Part shown: piece by piece, positions 30,511 to 41,282 of the stretch
Numbering within the stretch: the first letter of the stretch is position 1
Layout: every line of letters starts with the position of its first letter
DNA from: Wolfiporia cocos
Taxonomy: Eukaryota; Basidiomycota; Agaricomycetes; Polyporales; Phaeolaceae
Assembly (NCBI GenBank): GCA_029448655.1
Contig: JACCLO010000011.1
Coordinates: 930,001-994,000, forward strand
Length of the DNA stretch: 64,000 bases
Direction of reading: 5' to 3'
The notes under the pieces: model-generated
What the model saw: the letters and a program-made list of their open reading frames with translations, nothing else
Told to the model about the DNA's origin: nothing
The model's database searches: none
Position numbers and translations under genes: made by a program

Positions 30511-31526
30511 TGTCACAGATCTAGGTCTGAGACATTTTTCCGCTATTCTCTGCCATTTATCCGGTATTATTACGACAATCTACGAGTTATCCCGTACTTA
30601 TCAGTACATGCCGACATGCCGGTGTAACCTAACGGTTATTACCTAAGAACGTGGCGCTTACATGCTAGTCATCACGCATGACAGGTTCTATTATGAAAGC
30701 ATAGCAACCTACGTCATAAGACTAGACCTACGGTCTTGTCTAGCCCATGATGTCACTCTGATATCATTACGACATCATACGGCCTGGCCCTCAGCCTCAC
30801 CTGGACTATGGTGCCATTATGATGCAACCCCCATCATCAATTACGAAGTATGACGCCATTGGACCAGGTCTACAGCCCAGTCCCTTCCATCGCACGTCAT
30901 CATGAAGTCACTATGACGTTGCCCCTCTAGACCTCTGGTCTAGCACAACCTATGATATCATCCTGATGTCATATATGATGTCACCACTATGTCATACGTT
31001 ATGGCCCTGGCCTAGCTCAAGACTAGTACCGACTAAGAATATCTATTGTGCCATACGGGCCAATAGCACGACGCCATGATGCAACAAAGGACGTCATACG
31101 GTCTGGCCTCCAGCCTTACCTAGACTATGGCATCATTATCATGACATACGATGCTATCTCTTAGTGATGTCCTCTGGGCCGCTGACTATATGAGATTATG
31201 ACTAACAATTACGAACCTCTCCCCTTACTGGCTTGGCCATTACCGGCCAGCACGGTCTATTAGGTAGAGTATGACTTATGAACTATACGATGTATGCATG
31301 TGACCTTATGGTCCATGATCACGATCCCTTACGATATGTAGTCACATGACTACTACGATGTATATAAGAATAGGGCTTAACGCCTATAACGTTAGTTCTA
31401 TTCTTCTAGGCGCTGCGCGCCCTAGAAGACTTACTTCTTCTTCTGCACGCCCCGGCTTGCTGCTCTCCATCTTAGTCCCCTCCCCTTCTGGATTAGGCGG
31501 TGAGTCCCACAGCACAGTCTGTGCCA
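30511..31526 (+). repeat. Solo LTR S2 (about 1,016 bp)
   Basis: It starts TGTCACAGATC and ends CTGTGCCA, with target duplication CAATG at 30506-30510 and 31527-31531. Its first 100 nt resemble the LTR of elements A-D in the same orientation. TATATAAG near 31361 is followed by AGTTCTATTCTTC, a predicted self-primer close to that of L. Confidence 0.85.
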
Positions 31527-31740
31527 CAATGTTCCCATATTGCCCTGTAGGTAGTTTATGACAGCATCCTTACCTCATTGCAGATACATATGGGTTGTGG
31601 GATACATTAATAAAGAGATGCATTCTGAGTTCAAGGAACACTTGAGCTTACTGACATATGAGCAGAATGTTTTTTACAACTGTTATTATATCAACTACTG
31701 AATATATATTTGCACAAGACCTTCCTTTCGCTAACCACTT

Positions 31741-31800
31741 TAGCTGAGTGGTTTCAGCTGCTGTTTCGCTGAGGTCTCATGGTTCCTGGTTCGATTCCTG
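31741..31800 (+). other. tRNA-like pol III promoter (A and B boxes), right arm
   Basis: TAGCTGAGTGG (A box) and GGTTCGATTCC (B box) lie at tRNA spacing, and the T-arm pairs at four of five positions. The acceptor pairing is poor. The head sequence differs from the left arm although the outer tails are the same. Confidence 0.5.
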
Positions 31801-31934
31801 GCTTGCGATGCTTTATTTTGGTACTAACAGGCGCCTAATTTCGATGACTTGGAGTGCCCAAGATGCATCTGTGGTGTCTCTAAAGAGTGGCACTGAAACT
31901 CTATGAATAGTCCCATGGATTGAATTCTTGGTGC

Positions 31935-32523
31935 TGTCACGGTTATACCCTGGGGGGGTACCTGACTCCACTCACGTTAGCTGTATGGGCGGCGCTAGGC
32001 GTACGCCGCTCCGCTACACTAACGCTTTGTCTCACGTTAGTTCTCGAGCATATAGATCACCTGACTGCATCGGTTAGCGCTGTAGGGTAGCGCGCGCCTC
32101 CTCATACGGTCACTCATGGTCACATAGTTACATGTAGCGTTACTTGTCATGTGCCCTGTAGATAATGCGCACGGATCATTACTTTAGGGCTGGGCTCGTA
32201 GGTACTACGCTCACACATGTATATATACGACAAGATGGTGGCCTTACAGCCCCATCTTTAGGATTCTCGTCAATGGGATAATCCCCTTACTCGCTACTTC
32301 GTTTGTGTTGCTGCTGGCCCGGGGCCTCATCTCGTCTGCCTAGTCTGAAGGTCTGCGACTGCGACGGCTGCGGGGCCTTAGGTGGCTGAGCACCCTCGGG
32401 ATGGACTTATGAGTTCACCTAGGGTTGGCCGTATGAGTTCGTCGTGGCCGCTGGCTCACGTCTATACAGGCTTGTGAGGGTTCCCCTGAGTCCAGGGTCG
32501 CACAGACAGGTAAGTCTGTGACA
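31935..32523 (+). repeat. N3 5' LTR (589 bp)
   Basis: It carries TATATATA and the predicted transcript start ATCTTTAGGATT (32254-32265). Just after the start, a segment of about 30 nt (roughly 32270-32300) differs from the 3' LTR and instead matches the LTR of N1. Confidence 0.92.
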
Positions 32524-33232
32524 TAATCCTAAAGATAGTTTACCTCCCCTCCGGCGCGAACTGCGTTGGGGCCGAGGGTTTTCCACCTACAGGTCGCCAT
32601 GGCAATGCGGCGGGGCAGCCGTCGGTAGAAGCGCCGACGGTCCGTACTTTTACGAGCCCCCACGAAGCATTACACCAGGCAAAGCGGCCGTAGGGAGTGA
32701 ATAATCAAGACCGCCCCCTTTGAACCAAGGTAGCAGGGATCGACCGGTGTAAGCCGCGTCTGATGCCTTCCGTCTGCTGACCCCGCGGGGTTGTAGTATG
32801 AGTACGGAGGCTAGCGCATCGACGGCCATTATCCCTGGGCGGCAGGAGCAAGCGACAAGAAGCCTTGACCAGTGGGTATGCGAAGGAACCCGCAAGGGTC
32901 TCCAACCCCACACCGACGGTCACGAAGGACAGATTATATCAAGATACGACCGACTATCGAATACGACGGGTACGCGAGTAGGCAAGCGGAGGTACACGGG
33001 GACGACGGGGACCCCATTTAAAAAATAACCCAGTAACCTTAGCGACGAATACCGAACCGATACCGAAAGCGACCCCTTCACTCCACCACCGGCGGACGGA
33101 CCGCGCCCTCGGGGGCTCCCCATCTTCCGCGAAGAAGGAATGGGCCGTGGGTTAAACATGAAACCAAGGAAGTGAGTGTCGTAGTCTTCCAGATAGAACG
33201 TCAGAGACGACGTTTTTCGAGAGGGGGGGTAA
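32524..33232 (+). other. N3 internal region with primer site and polypurine tract
   Basis: The primer site AATCCTAAAGAT (32525-32536) lies 1 nt after the LTR and is exactly complementary to the LTR start region. The rest is non-coding and shares blocks with N1 and N2. Confidence 0.85.
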
Positions 33233-33822
33233 TGTCACGGTTATACCCTGGGGGGGTACCTGACTCCACTCACGTTAGCTGTATGGGCGGCGCTAGGCGT
33301 ACGCCGCTCCGCTACACTAACGCTTTGTCTCACGTTAGTTCTCGAGCATATAGATCACCTGACTGCATCGGTTAGCGCTGTAGGGTAGCGCGCGCCTCCT
33401 CATACGGTCACTCATGGTCACATAGTTACATGTAGCGTTACTTGTCATGTGCCCTGTAGATAATGCGCACGGATCATTACTTTAGGGCTGGGCTCGTAGG
33501 TACTACGCTCACACATGTATATATACGACAAGATGGTGGCCTTACAGCCCCATCTTTAGGATTCTCGTCATAGAGCGCAAGCTCCTTTCTTACCTCACTG
33601 TTTGTGTTGCTGCTGGCCCGGGGCCTCATCTCGTCTGCCTAGTCTGAAGGTCTGCGACTGCGACGGCTGCGGGGCCTTAGGTGGCTGAGCACCCTCGGGA
33701 TGGACTTATGAGTTCACCTAGGGTTGGCCGTATGAGTTCGTCGTGGCCGCTGGCTCACGTCTATACAGGCTTGTGAGGGTTCCCCTGAGTCCAGGGTCGC
33801 ACAGACAGGTAAGTCTGTGACA
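33233..33822 (+). repeat. N3 3' LTR (590 bp)
   Basis: It is nearly identical to the 5' LTR except for the patch just downstream of the predicted transcript start. Confidence 0.92.
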
Positions 33823-33829
33823 GGTGCTG

Positions 33830-34381
33830 TGTCACGGATTTATTCGTGCAGCCTTCCCCCTTGGTCTATTGACCTCCAAACTTGCGCGTCAAGCGTATTG
33901 CAAGAGGCGCTACTGTCTCCCAAAAGTTAGCAAGTCATGTGACCTCAATTCAGTAGGTCACGTGATCTACTAACTTCTCAGATTAGATAGCGGCACCAGG
34001 TACCATCACAGGTGCCTTGTCAGGTGACCCTATCTCTCCAATCTAAGCCTAGACAATACTAGGCACCCTAAATACATCATTAGTGACATCATTAGCCTGG
34101 ACTCAACCCGGCAGCGTCATTACTGACAACATAGTGACCTCATATGTCTATTCTTACATAGATGAGGCCATTACCAATCCAAGTGAGCTATCTTTAGGGT
34201 AGCACACCATTATGACACCATATGTCACCATTAGGCTTACTCAGCCTACTATGCACAGACCACCTTAGTTTAGGGCGGTCTTAGCTACCAATAGTGTACA
34301 TGCTATCTCATGTATATAAATACAAAGGCGTCTAGGGCTTATTCCCTAGACTCAACAATCTAAGCATTCAGTCATGAATGT
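33830..34381 (+). repeat. Truncated LTR T1
   Basis: It starts TGTCACGG and runs through a TATATAAA box to a perfect 8-bp palindrome (34330-34337 with 34344-34351, CTTATT loop). It is cut by element D at 34382. I could not find its missing end on the other side of D. Confidence 0.65.
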
Positions 34382-34776
34382 TGACACAGACTAGACTGTG
34401 GGACTCACACTATAACCTTATAGGCGACTTGAAGGAGTTGCTGAAGGTTGGTGAGGAGACTAGTGGGCGCAAGCAGAGATGTTATGTAACTGTGCGAATG
34501 CAGAGAACAAATCTAAGGCTTATCCGCAGTGATAGCCCTACTTATATACATGCTTTGTTTGGTTACCAGTAAGGGAGCCAAACATGAGGTTGGTCTGTGC
34601 GCAGACATAACTAATACAGCTAAGTCGTAAACTACAATAGACCATGTGCGCCGGTAATGGCCGCACCAGTAAGAGCGTTTGTTTGGACCGTAGGTCCATG
34701 TTGTGGAAGTGGCTGTAGCTACGTTAGTAAGTCATGCATGTGATTATTATATTCCGGTATCGGGATATGAGTAATC
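34382..34776 (-). repeat. Element D 3' LTR, left part
   Basis: 395 bp of a 699-bp LTR, cut by element C whose target copy TAATC is at 34772-34776. Confidence 0.88.
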
Positions 34777-35475
34777 TGACACAGACTAGACTGTGGGACT
34801 CACACTATAACCTTATAGGCGACTTGAAGATGTTGCAGAAGGTTGGTGAGGAGGCTAGTGGGCGCAAGCAGAGATGGTATGTAACTGTGCGAATGCAGAG
34901 AACAAATCTAAGGCTTATCCGCAGTGATAGCCCTACTTATATACATGCTTTGTTTGGTTACCGGTAAGGGAGCCAAACATGAAGGTGGTCTGTGCGCAGA
35001 CATAACTAATATGGTTAAGTCGTAAACTACAATAGACCATGTGCGCCGGTAATGGCCGCACCAGTAAGATCGTTTGTTTGGACCGTAGGTCCATGTTGTG
35101 GAAGTGGCTGTAGCTACGTTAGTAAGCCATGCATGTGATTCTTATATACCGGCATCGGGATATGAGTAATCATAAGGGCATTGGCATGTGATAACGAGCG
35201 GGCCGCTTATCCAATCGTACTGACATAGCCCGGTACCGGGATATGAGTAAAGCGCGTGACACCGAAGGTTAGTCCGCTGAGTCATTGACGCGTGCAAGCG
35301 TGTTATGTACGTGTTGTTATGACAAGTGGACGTATACCGCGTTGTGTACGTGTTGTTTGGTTGCGTGTACGTGTAGACGGGCGCTTAACAGCGTAAATGT
35401 CTACAAGGTCGTAGAAATACCAGATAAATAGGTAAAAATACGGGAAAAATAGTGGCATGTCCCAAATCTGTGACA
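34777..35475 (-). repeat. Element C 3' LTR (699 bp)
   Basis: It begins TGACACAGACTAG and ends at the polypurine tract (35476-35488). By eye it is the same as the right LTR. Confidence 0.94.
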
Positions 35476-35514
35476 TTACCCCCTCTTCAGGTTTCATTGT
35501 CCCTAATGGAACGA

Positions 35515-38500
35515 TTACTTTCCTGTGGAGCCGAATCCACCAGTACCGCGCTCGGATTTAATCTTTTCAAAGTAAGATTTTCCGTGTAGCGTAATATGCG
35601 GGTCCTTTGCAACTTCGCAGATTAGCTGGGCAATCTTATCGCCGGCCCGAATATCGATAGATATGTCGGAGTGATTCCGGAGAATGATGATTACTTCGCC
35701 TTGATAATCGTGGTCGATAACGCCACCCATTACGTCTATGCCTTTGCGTGCGAGACTAGAGCGGGGGGCGATACGTCCGTAAGTGCCGAAAGGTACCTGG
35801 ATTTTCAGTTTGGTGTTGTATTCTGTCTGCCCGTGAGCTGGCAGAACGTCGCCTGTTGCAGTGTACAGGTCAAACCCAACCGAGTCCTTGGTTCCTTTTT
35901 CCGGCATTCGGCCGCCTTCACCGACTACGATTTTCAAATCCGCGTTTTGGTTAATGTCCGCTGACATCCATCCCCCGTCGGGGTGTCTAACCATGCGTTG
36001 CTTAGGGTCCTTCGCAAATTCTTCGCGATACTGCGGCCAGTCGTCTGGCCACGTGCATTCGTCGGCTTCCCAGTCGTCGCTGTCAGGGTCGAAGACATGA
36101 ACTGCTTCTTTCCTTCTAGCTGATCGCCTGAGGGGGACATCCTGCATTGGAATAGGGTGTGAAGCCTTGTATTCCTGCAAAATGTCGTATGCCGAGTCGA
36201 GATCCGCTTCGCGTACCCAGGAGTCGTCATTGATACCGAATCCCTTCCAACGGATTCTGTATTCAACTCTTCCTGCGCGGAGACGATGATCTAAGATCTT
36301 CTCGACTTCCCATAACTCCTCGCCGTCGACCATTTCTGGTTGAGGCTCTGGTTTTTTCTGATGCACCGGGTCCTTGTACATGACCAACTTGGAAGCGTGG
36401 AATACTGGGTGGTAAGCCCTGTATTGCTCGTCCATGTGTACCCTAAAGGTGACCGGAGATAATTGTTCAATTATCCTAAATGGTCCCAAATAGCGTGGAC
36501 TAAGACTTCTTTCGGAGTCTTGCCAGCTTCGGGCGTCAACGAGAACTTTGTCGCCGACTTTAAACGGTACCGAGCGCTTATGTTGATCGTAGTACCAAGA
36601 CCAGCGTTCAGCAGCCAGTTTCATTGCTGCCTTAGCTTGTTCTTGTGCTGACCATCGTTCGTAAGCAATGACATTTAGGTCCACGTATTGTGTTGGACGT
36701 AAATTCGTAGGTCCTGCGTTGGGATGCCTTCCTAGTTCGACAAAGAATGGACTATTCTTTGTTGTCTCACTAGCCGCGTTGTTGTACGCGAATTCGGCCG
36801 TAGGGAGAAACCATGACCAGTTATCCTTCTGGATAACATCGATGTAACATCTAAGATATTGTTCCAGGATTTGGTTAACTCTCTCCGTCTGGCCATCCGC
36901 TTGCGGGTGATAGGCAGTTGTCATTGACCGTTGGATTCCCAATTGTTCACACCATCCCTTAAACAAGGCAGCTGCGAATTGCGGGCCTCTATCCGAAATG
37001 ATTTGTTTCGGAAGTCCGTGGTTCGGATAGATCCGAAGGTATAGGAGGTTCGCTAATTCTTTCGCCGTTATCTTGTCTGATGTGGGAATGAAGTGCGCTC
37101 GCTTGGTAAGCCGGTCCACTATTACCATAATAGCATTGAATTGTTTCAATTCGCCGCTGGGCGGTAAGTGGACGATAAGGTCAATTGTGACGGTGTCCCA
37201 AGGTGCTTCCGGAACTGGGAGCGGTTGCAGGGGTCCGTACGGGGTCTGGTTGTGGTTCTTCATGCGTTGACATGTGTCACAACCTTCCACGTATTGCTTT
37301 ACCATCGTGGTCATTCCAGGCCACCAGTAATTACGTGATAGAAGTTCATAGGTCTTCCATCGTCCGAAGTGTCCGGCCGTCACATGGTCATGATGTAACT
37401 CCAGAATCTTCGTGCGCAATTCCTTAGGCTCTTTTGGAACGTACACTTTTCCTCGTCTGAGGAGTAATCCGGCCTCCATGTTCCATTCCTGGAGATCTTT
37501 ACCGAATTCCTTGGGACCACTTTTCAGTAGTTCCTGGTAATCCTTGGTAATCTGATCGTCCATGAGGGCTTGTCGGATTTGTCGGAGGAGGTCCTCGTCG
37601 CCTGATTGTATCTCCTGCTGTGACGCTTCTAGCGCCCTAACCGTAAAGTATTCCGGTTTCAGCAAAATTTGATCGCGATTGTCGAGTTCCACCCCCTCTT
37701 CATGGTCTGGCCTCCGTGACAGAGGATCAGCCGTGAGCATTGTTTTACCGGGTTTGTGACACATGGTGAAGTTGAACCTTGTCAGGTAAAGACTCCAACG
37801 TGCCTGTCTCCGGGTTAGCCGTTGTGCCGATTTGAAATATGTCAGATTGAGATGATCCGACCATACTTCAAATTTGTGTGGGTGTCCTTCGAGGTAATGT
37901 CTCCATTCCTCTAGTGCACGGATGATTGCGAGCAACTCCTTATCGTAAATCTCATAGTTCCTTTCGGGTGCTGATAGAGATTTCGAGTAGAAGGCTACCG
38001 GGTGCCAGAGCTTATCCTCCGAAGAATATTGTGATAGCACTGCACCAGTTGCGTAATCGGAAGAATCCGCTTCCACGCGGAACGGGGACTCCTGATCTGG
38101 GATCCGGAGTATTGGAGCCGATGTGAAAGCTTCCTTGAGAGTTTGGAAGGCTTCCGCTTGTTCGGGTCCCCAGTTCCATTGCGTGTTTTTCTTGGACAGT
38201 TCGGTTAACGGCTTAACCACTTTGGAGAAATCTTTAATGAACCGACGGTAGTAGTTGGCAAAGCCAACAAAGGCTTGGACGTCTTTCACCTTGGCAGGTG
38301 TAGGCCAGTCCATGACACCGGCTACCTTCTTAGGGTCCATTTCGACTTTTCCTTTGGAAATGATCATTCCCAGGTATTCAATACTGCTTTGTTCGAAGAA
38401 GCACTTTTCAGGCTTCGCGAACAAGTCGTTGTCTTGCAAGATTTGTAATACTTGCTTGACAATACGACGGTGTTCCAACAGGTCGTTTCCGAACACAAGG

Positions 38501-40050
38501 ATGTCGTCTAGGTAGACAATGACCTTTCCTTCTCTGATAAGGTCACCTAGGATATCGTTCATCATGTGTTGGAATGTGCTGGGTGCATTACAAAAACCGA
38601 AGTACATGACTACAGCTTCGTAAAGACCGTTAGGCGTAATGAATGCGGTCTTCCATTCATCTCCCTCCTTGATTCTTACGTTGTTGTAACCCCAACGCAA
38701 GTCGAGCTTCGTAAATATCGAAGCCTGGCTAAGCTTATCGATAAGCTCGTCTATGCGTGGGAGAGGGTACCTGTTTTTAATGGTCAAGTCGTTTACTTTT
38801 CGGTAATCGACTACCATTCGGGCTCCGCCGTCTTTTTTAGGGACGAAGAAGACCGGACTCGCGATCGGAGATTTCGAGTGTCGGATGTAGCCCTTCCGTA
38901 ACTCTTCCTGAATCCACTGATCTAGCGAGTTCGCCTCCTGAGGAGACATCTTGTATGCCTTACTTGGGGGCGGTAGTACCGCGTCATCGGGGAAGTCGAT
39001 GGCATGGTCGTATGGTTTCCGTTCGGGCATCCTTTCGGATGCGCGTTGAGAAAATACCGTGGGACCAAACTCCTGGTATTCCTCTGGAACCAAGGATTTC
39101 CATTTCTGGAGATCCGCATCTGTCAGGAATTCATCATCCGACTTCTCCGTTATCGACTGAATGGCATCGATAAGGAGTTCCGTTCCTTCGTCAAGGGTGT
39201 TCACCCAAGCGACAAAGGGATTCTCCGGCTCCTCTAAGCCGAGAAAATCTATTGGAAAGTCGTTGATGATCTGATAGATGTTGCGGGGTTCGATTTCGTC
39301 CTCTTCCTCAGAAATCGAAACCCGTTTGCCATGTTTGCATTTTTCCGTACACCGATATGTGAAAGTTCCTTCCGGCCAATTGAAGTCCGGGTTGTGTTTC
39401 AGGAACCAGTCATATCCGAGGATCACATCCGCATTCTGTACGTCCATTACGTACAAGAATTCGGTGGACTTGTGTTCCTCGTGCACCATATAAGCTTTTA
39501 CTGCCATATTGATATTACCGGCGGTATTAGAGGTACCGTCGGCGTTGCGAATCTCGAGAGGTGAAGGTAGTTTCTGAGTGACTAATTTCTCCTCATGTAC
39601 GAGTTTCTTATCTATGACGCTTATTGATGCACCGGTGTCGATTAATGCCATGGCGTTGACTTTCTTTCCATATACCCACAGTTCCACTTCGATAGAGAAC
39701 GATTTATTGTCGTCTCGAGAATCGTTTCCATGTACATTATACAAAGTGAAAAACTTCAGCGCGAGCGGGTCAGGATAAAAGTATTGTACAGGAGGGGCAC
39801 GTGTAGCTAGTGTCCTTGTCCTCCGGGCAAAGTCCATTGCCGTGTTACCGAATATGCCGAGATGGGATACCGGGTGACGTACGACCGCCTTATCTTCCCA
39901 CAAGATAAGGGGTCTCTGTGAAGCCTCTTCGTGGAGGTGCGCTTCTTCGGGGCGCTGTACACTCCCAGCCGCTGCGGGGCTGGTGTGTTCTTCACAGAAC
40001 GTCTTCGAGACGTGTGGTTGGGGCGAGGGGAACCGAGATGGTCCCGACAT
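35515..40050 (-). CDS. pol: Element C Pol with C-terminal dUTPase
   Basis: This 1511-residue Pol has the same domain order and catalytic residues as element B, including DTGA, YLDD, the DDE triad, chromodomain and all five dUTPase motifs. Integrase-region variants (NWSWFLPTAEF, LRPTQY) place it with B and apart from A and D. The N-terminus lacks the extra MSPQ residues of B and starts MSGPSRF, overlapping gag by 59 nt in the +1 frame. It looks functional. Confidence 0.95.
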   Translation of the reverse strand: MSGPSRFPSPQPHVSKTFCEEHTSPAAAGSVQRPEEAHLHEEASQRPLILWEDKAVVRHPVSHLGIFGNTAMDFARRTRTLATRAPPVQYFYPDPLALKFFTLYNVHGNDSRDDNKSFSIEVELWVYGKKVNAMALIDTGASISVIDKKLVHEEKLVTQKLPSPLEIRNADGTSNTAGNINMAVKAYMVHEEHKSTEFLYVMDVQNADVILGYDWFLKHNPDFNWPEGTFTYRCTEKCKHGKRVSISEEEDEIEPRNIYQIINDFPIDFLGLEEPENPFVAWVNTLDEGTELLIDAIQSITEKSDDEFLTDADLQKWKSLVPEEYQEFGPTVFSQRASERMPERKPYDHAIDFPDDAVLPPPSKAYKMSPQEANSLDQWIQEELRKGYIRHSKSPIASPVFFVPKKDGGARMVVDYRKVNDLTIKNRYPLPRIDELIDKLSQASIFTKLDLRWGYNNVRIKEGDEWKTAFITPNGLYEAVVMYFGFCNAPSTFQHMMNDILGDLIREGKVIVYLDDILVFGNDLLEHRRIVKQVLQILQDNDLFAKPEKCFFEQSSIEYLGMIISKGKVEMDPKKVAGVMDWPTPAKVKDVQAFVGFANYYRRFIKDFSKVVKPLTELSKKNTQWNWGPEQAEAFQTLKEAFTSAPILRIPDQESPFRVEADSSDYATGAVLSQYSSEDKLWHPVAFYSKSLSAPERNYEIYDKELLAIIRALEEWRHYLEGHPHKFEVWSDHLNLTYFKSAQRLTRRQARWSLYLTRFNFTMCHKPGKTMLTADPLSRRPDHEEGVELDNRDQILLKPEYFTVRALEASQQEIQSGDEDLLRQIRQALMDDQITKDYQELLKSGPKEFGKDLQEWNMEAGLLLRRGKVYVPKEPKELRTKILELHHDHVTAGHFGRWKTYELLSRNYWWPGMTTMVKQYVEGCDTCQRMKNHNQTPYGPLQPLPVPEAPWDTVTIDLIVHLPPSGELKQFNAIMVIVDRLTKRAHFIPTSDKITAKELANLLYLRIYPNHGLPKQIISDRGPQFAAALFKGWCEQLGIQRSMTTAYHPQADGQTERVNQILEQYLRCYIDVIQKDNWSWFLPTAEFAYNNAASETTKNSPFFVELGRHPNAGPTNLRPTQYVDLNVIAYERWSAQEQAKAAMKLAAERWSWYYDQHKRSVPFKVGDKVLVDARSWQDSERSLSPRYLGPFRIIEQLSPVTFRVHMDEQYRAYHPVFHASKLVMYKDPVHQKKPEPQPEMVDGEELWEVEKILDHRLRAGRVEYRIRWKGFGINDDSWVREADLDSAYDILQEYKASHPIPMQDVPLRRSARRKEAVHVFDPDSDDWEADECTWPDDWPQYREEFAKDPKQRMVRHPDGGWMSADINQNADLKIVVGEGGRMPEKGTKDSVGFDLYTATGDVLPAHGQTEYNTKLKIQVPFGTYGRIAPRSSLARKGIDVMGGVIDHDYQGEVIIILRNHSDISIDIRAGDKIAQLICEVAKDPHITLHGKSYFEKIKSERGTGGFGSTGK

Positions 40051-40578
40051 TGGCGACGGTGGTGGCGGGGGCCGAGGGTCCTGCTGAGCTTGAGTCAGCC
40101 GTCACTTCTTCCCAGATTGTTCGGGCACGATACGTCTTGCCATCCGCGGGGGGCGCCGAGTACGGCTTCTTGCCAGAAGCCTGTCCCTTTCCACTACCCG
40201 AAGGAGCAGCCGTGGTCTTTCCAGACGCGGCAGCTGCATCCTTCGCCCTTTGTTGTTCGGCCCGCTGAGCGGCAGGCACGAACGTTCCCGCAGCCTTGTC
40301 CGCGGCAAGCTTAGGACACTTGTTGAAATAGTGTCCCGTCTGCTTGCAGTAGGTGCAGACGGCATTGGCGGTGTCGGCGGGGGCTTTGGCGGGCGCCTTT
40401 CCCTTGTCCTTCTTTTTCTCCGACTTCTTCGCAGAAGCGGAGGACGTCTCCTTCTTTTCGGCAGGGGCCGAGTCCTTCTTGCCGGCCTTCTCGAAGATCG
40501 AGCCCTTGATCTTGTCCGGATATGACGTTTGGTACATTTCCAGGGCGAAGTCGATCAGAGGTTCGATGTCGGTCGGGG
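39992..40578 (-). pseudogene. gag: Element C gag, C-terminal part with zinc knuckle
   Basis: This is the downstream part of gag, severed by solo LTR S3. It carries the Lys/Ala-rich tail and the knuckle CTYCKQTGHYFNKC, which reads like A and D rather than B (HYHTKC). The left target copy CGGGG of S3 is at 40574-40578. Confidence 0.92.
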
Positions 40579-41277
40579 TGACACAGACTAGACTGTGGGA
40601 CTCACGCTATAACCTAATAAGCGACTTGAAGGAGTTGCTGGAGGTTGGTGAGGAGGCTAGTGGGCGCAAGCAGAGATGATATGTAACTGTGCGAATGCAG
40701 AGAACAAATCTAAGGCTTATCCGCAGTGATAGCCCTACTTATATACATGCTTTGTTTGGTTACCGGTAAGGGAGCCAAACATGAAGGTGGTCTGTGCGCA
40801 GACATAACTAATATGGTTAAGTCGTAAACTACAATAGACCATGTGCGCCGGTAATGGCCGCACCAGTAAGATCGTTTGTTTGGACCGTAGGTCCATGTTG
40901 TGGAAGTGGCTGTAGCTACGTTAGTAAGCCATGCATGTGATTCTTATATGCCGGTATCGGGATATGAGTAATCGTAAGGGCATTGGCATGTGATAACGAG
41001 CGGGCCGCTTATCCAATTGTACTGACATAGCCCGGTACCGGGATATGAGTAAGGCGCGTGACACCGGAGGTTAGTCCGCTGAGTCATTGACGCGTACAAA
41101 CGTGTTATGTACGTGTTGTTATGACAAGTGGACGTATACCGCGTTGTGTACGTGTTGTTTGGTTGCGTGTACGTGTAGACGGGCGCTTAGCAGCGTAAAT
41201 GTCTACAAGGTCGTAGAAATACCAGATAAATAGGTAAAAATACGGGAAAAATAGTGGCATGTCCCAAATCTGTGACA
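40579..41277 (-). repeat. Solo LTR S3 (699 bp) in element C gag
   Basis: It has target duplication CGGGG (40574-40578 and 41278-41282). It belongs to the A-D LTR family but differs from C's own LTRs at several sites, so it came from another copy. Confidence 0.94.
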
Positions 41278-41282
41278 CGGGG

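Larger units (their letters stand above)
30223..31897. mobile_element. Inverted-repeat unit with tRNA-like ends (non-autonomous DNA transposon or paired SINEs)
   Basis: The unit is bounded by TTCAGTGCC and GGCACTGAA. A perfect 25-nt inverted repeat lies at 30242-30266 and 31861-31885. The palindrome AGATGCATCT occurs at 30234, 30257, 30307, 30327 and 31861, like subterminal protein-binding repeats. tRNA-like A and B boxes lie at both ends in opposite orientation. No clear target duplication is seen. Without solo LTR S2 the unit is about 650 bp. A DNA transposon or two SINEs with a common tail in head-to-head order would both fit. Confidence 0.55.
31935..33822 (+). mobile_element. N3: non-coding TRIM-like LTR element on the plus strand
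   Basis: This 1,888-bp element has target duplication GGTGC (31930-31934 and 33823-33827). LTRs of 589 and 590 bp flank 709 bp without a gene. The polypurine tract is GAGAGGGGGGGTAA (33219-33232). Internal blocks match N1 and N2. Confidence 0.94.

Noticed and set aside
31728..31808. Functional tRNA gene
   Set aside because: A and B boxes are good but the acceptor stem does not pair, and the site lies within a repeated mobile unit.
34378..34572. Short conserved ORF of about 63 residues repeated at many sites (also 16005, 25290, 44760)
   Set aside because: It is the LTR itself read on the antisense strand; conservation reflects LTR identity, not coding.
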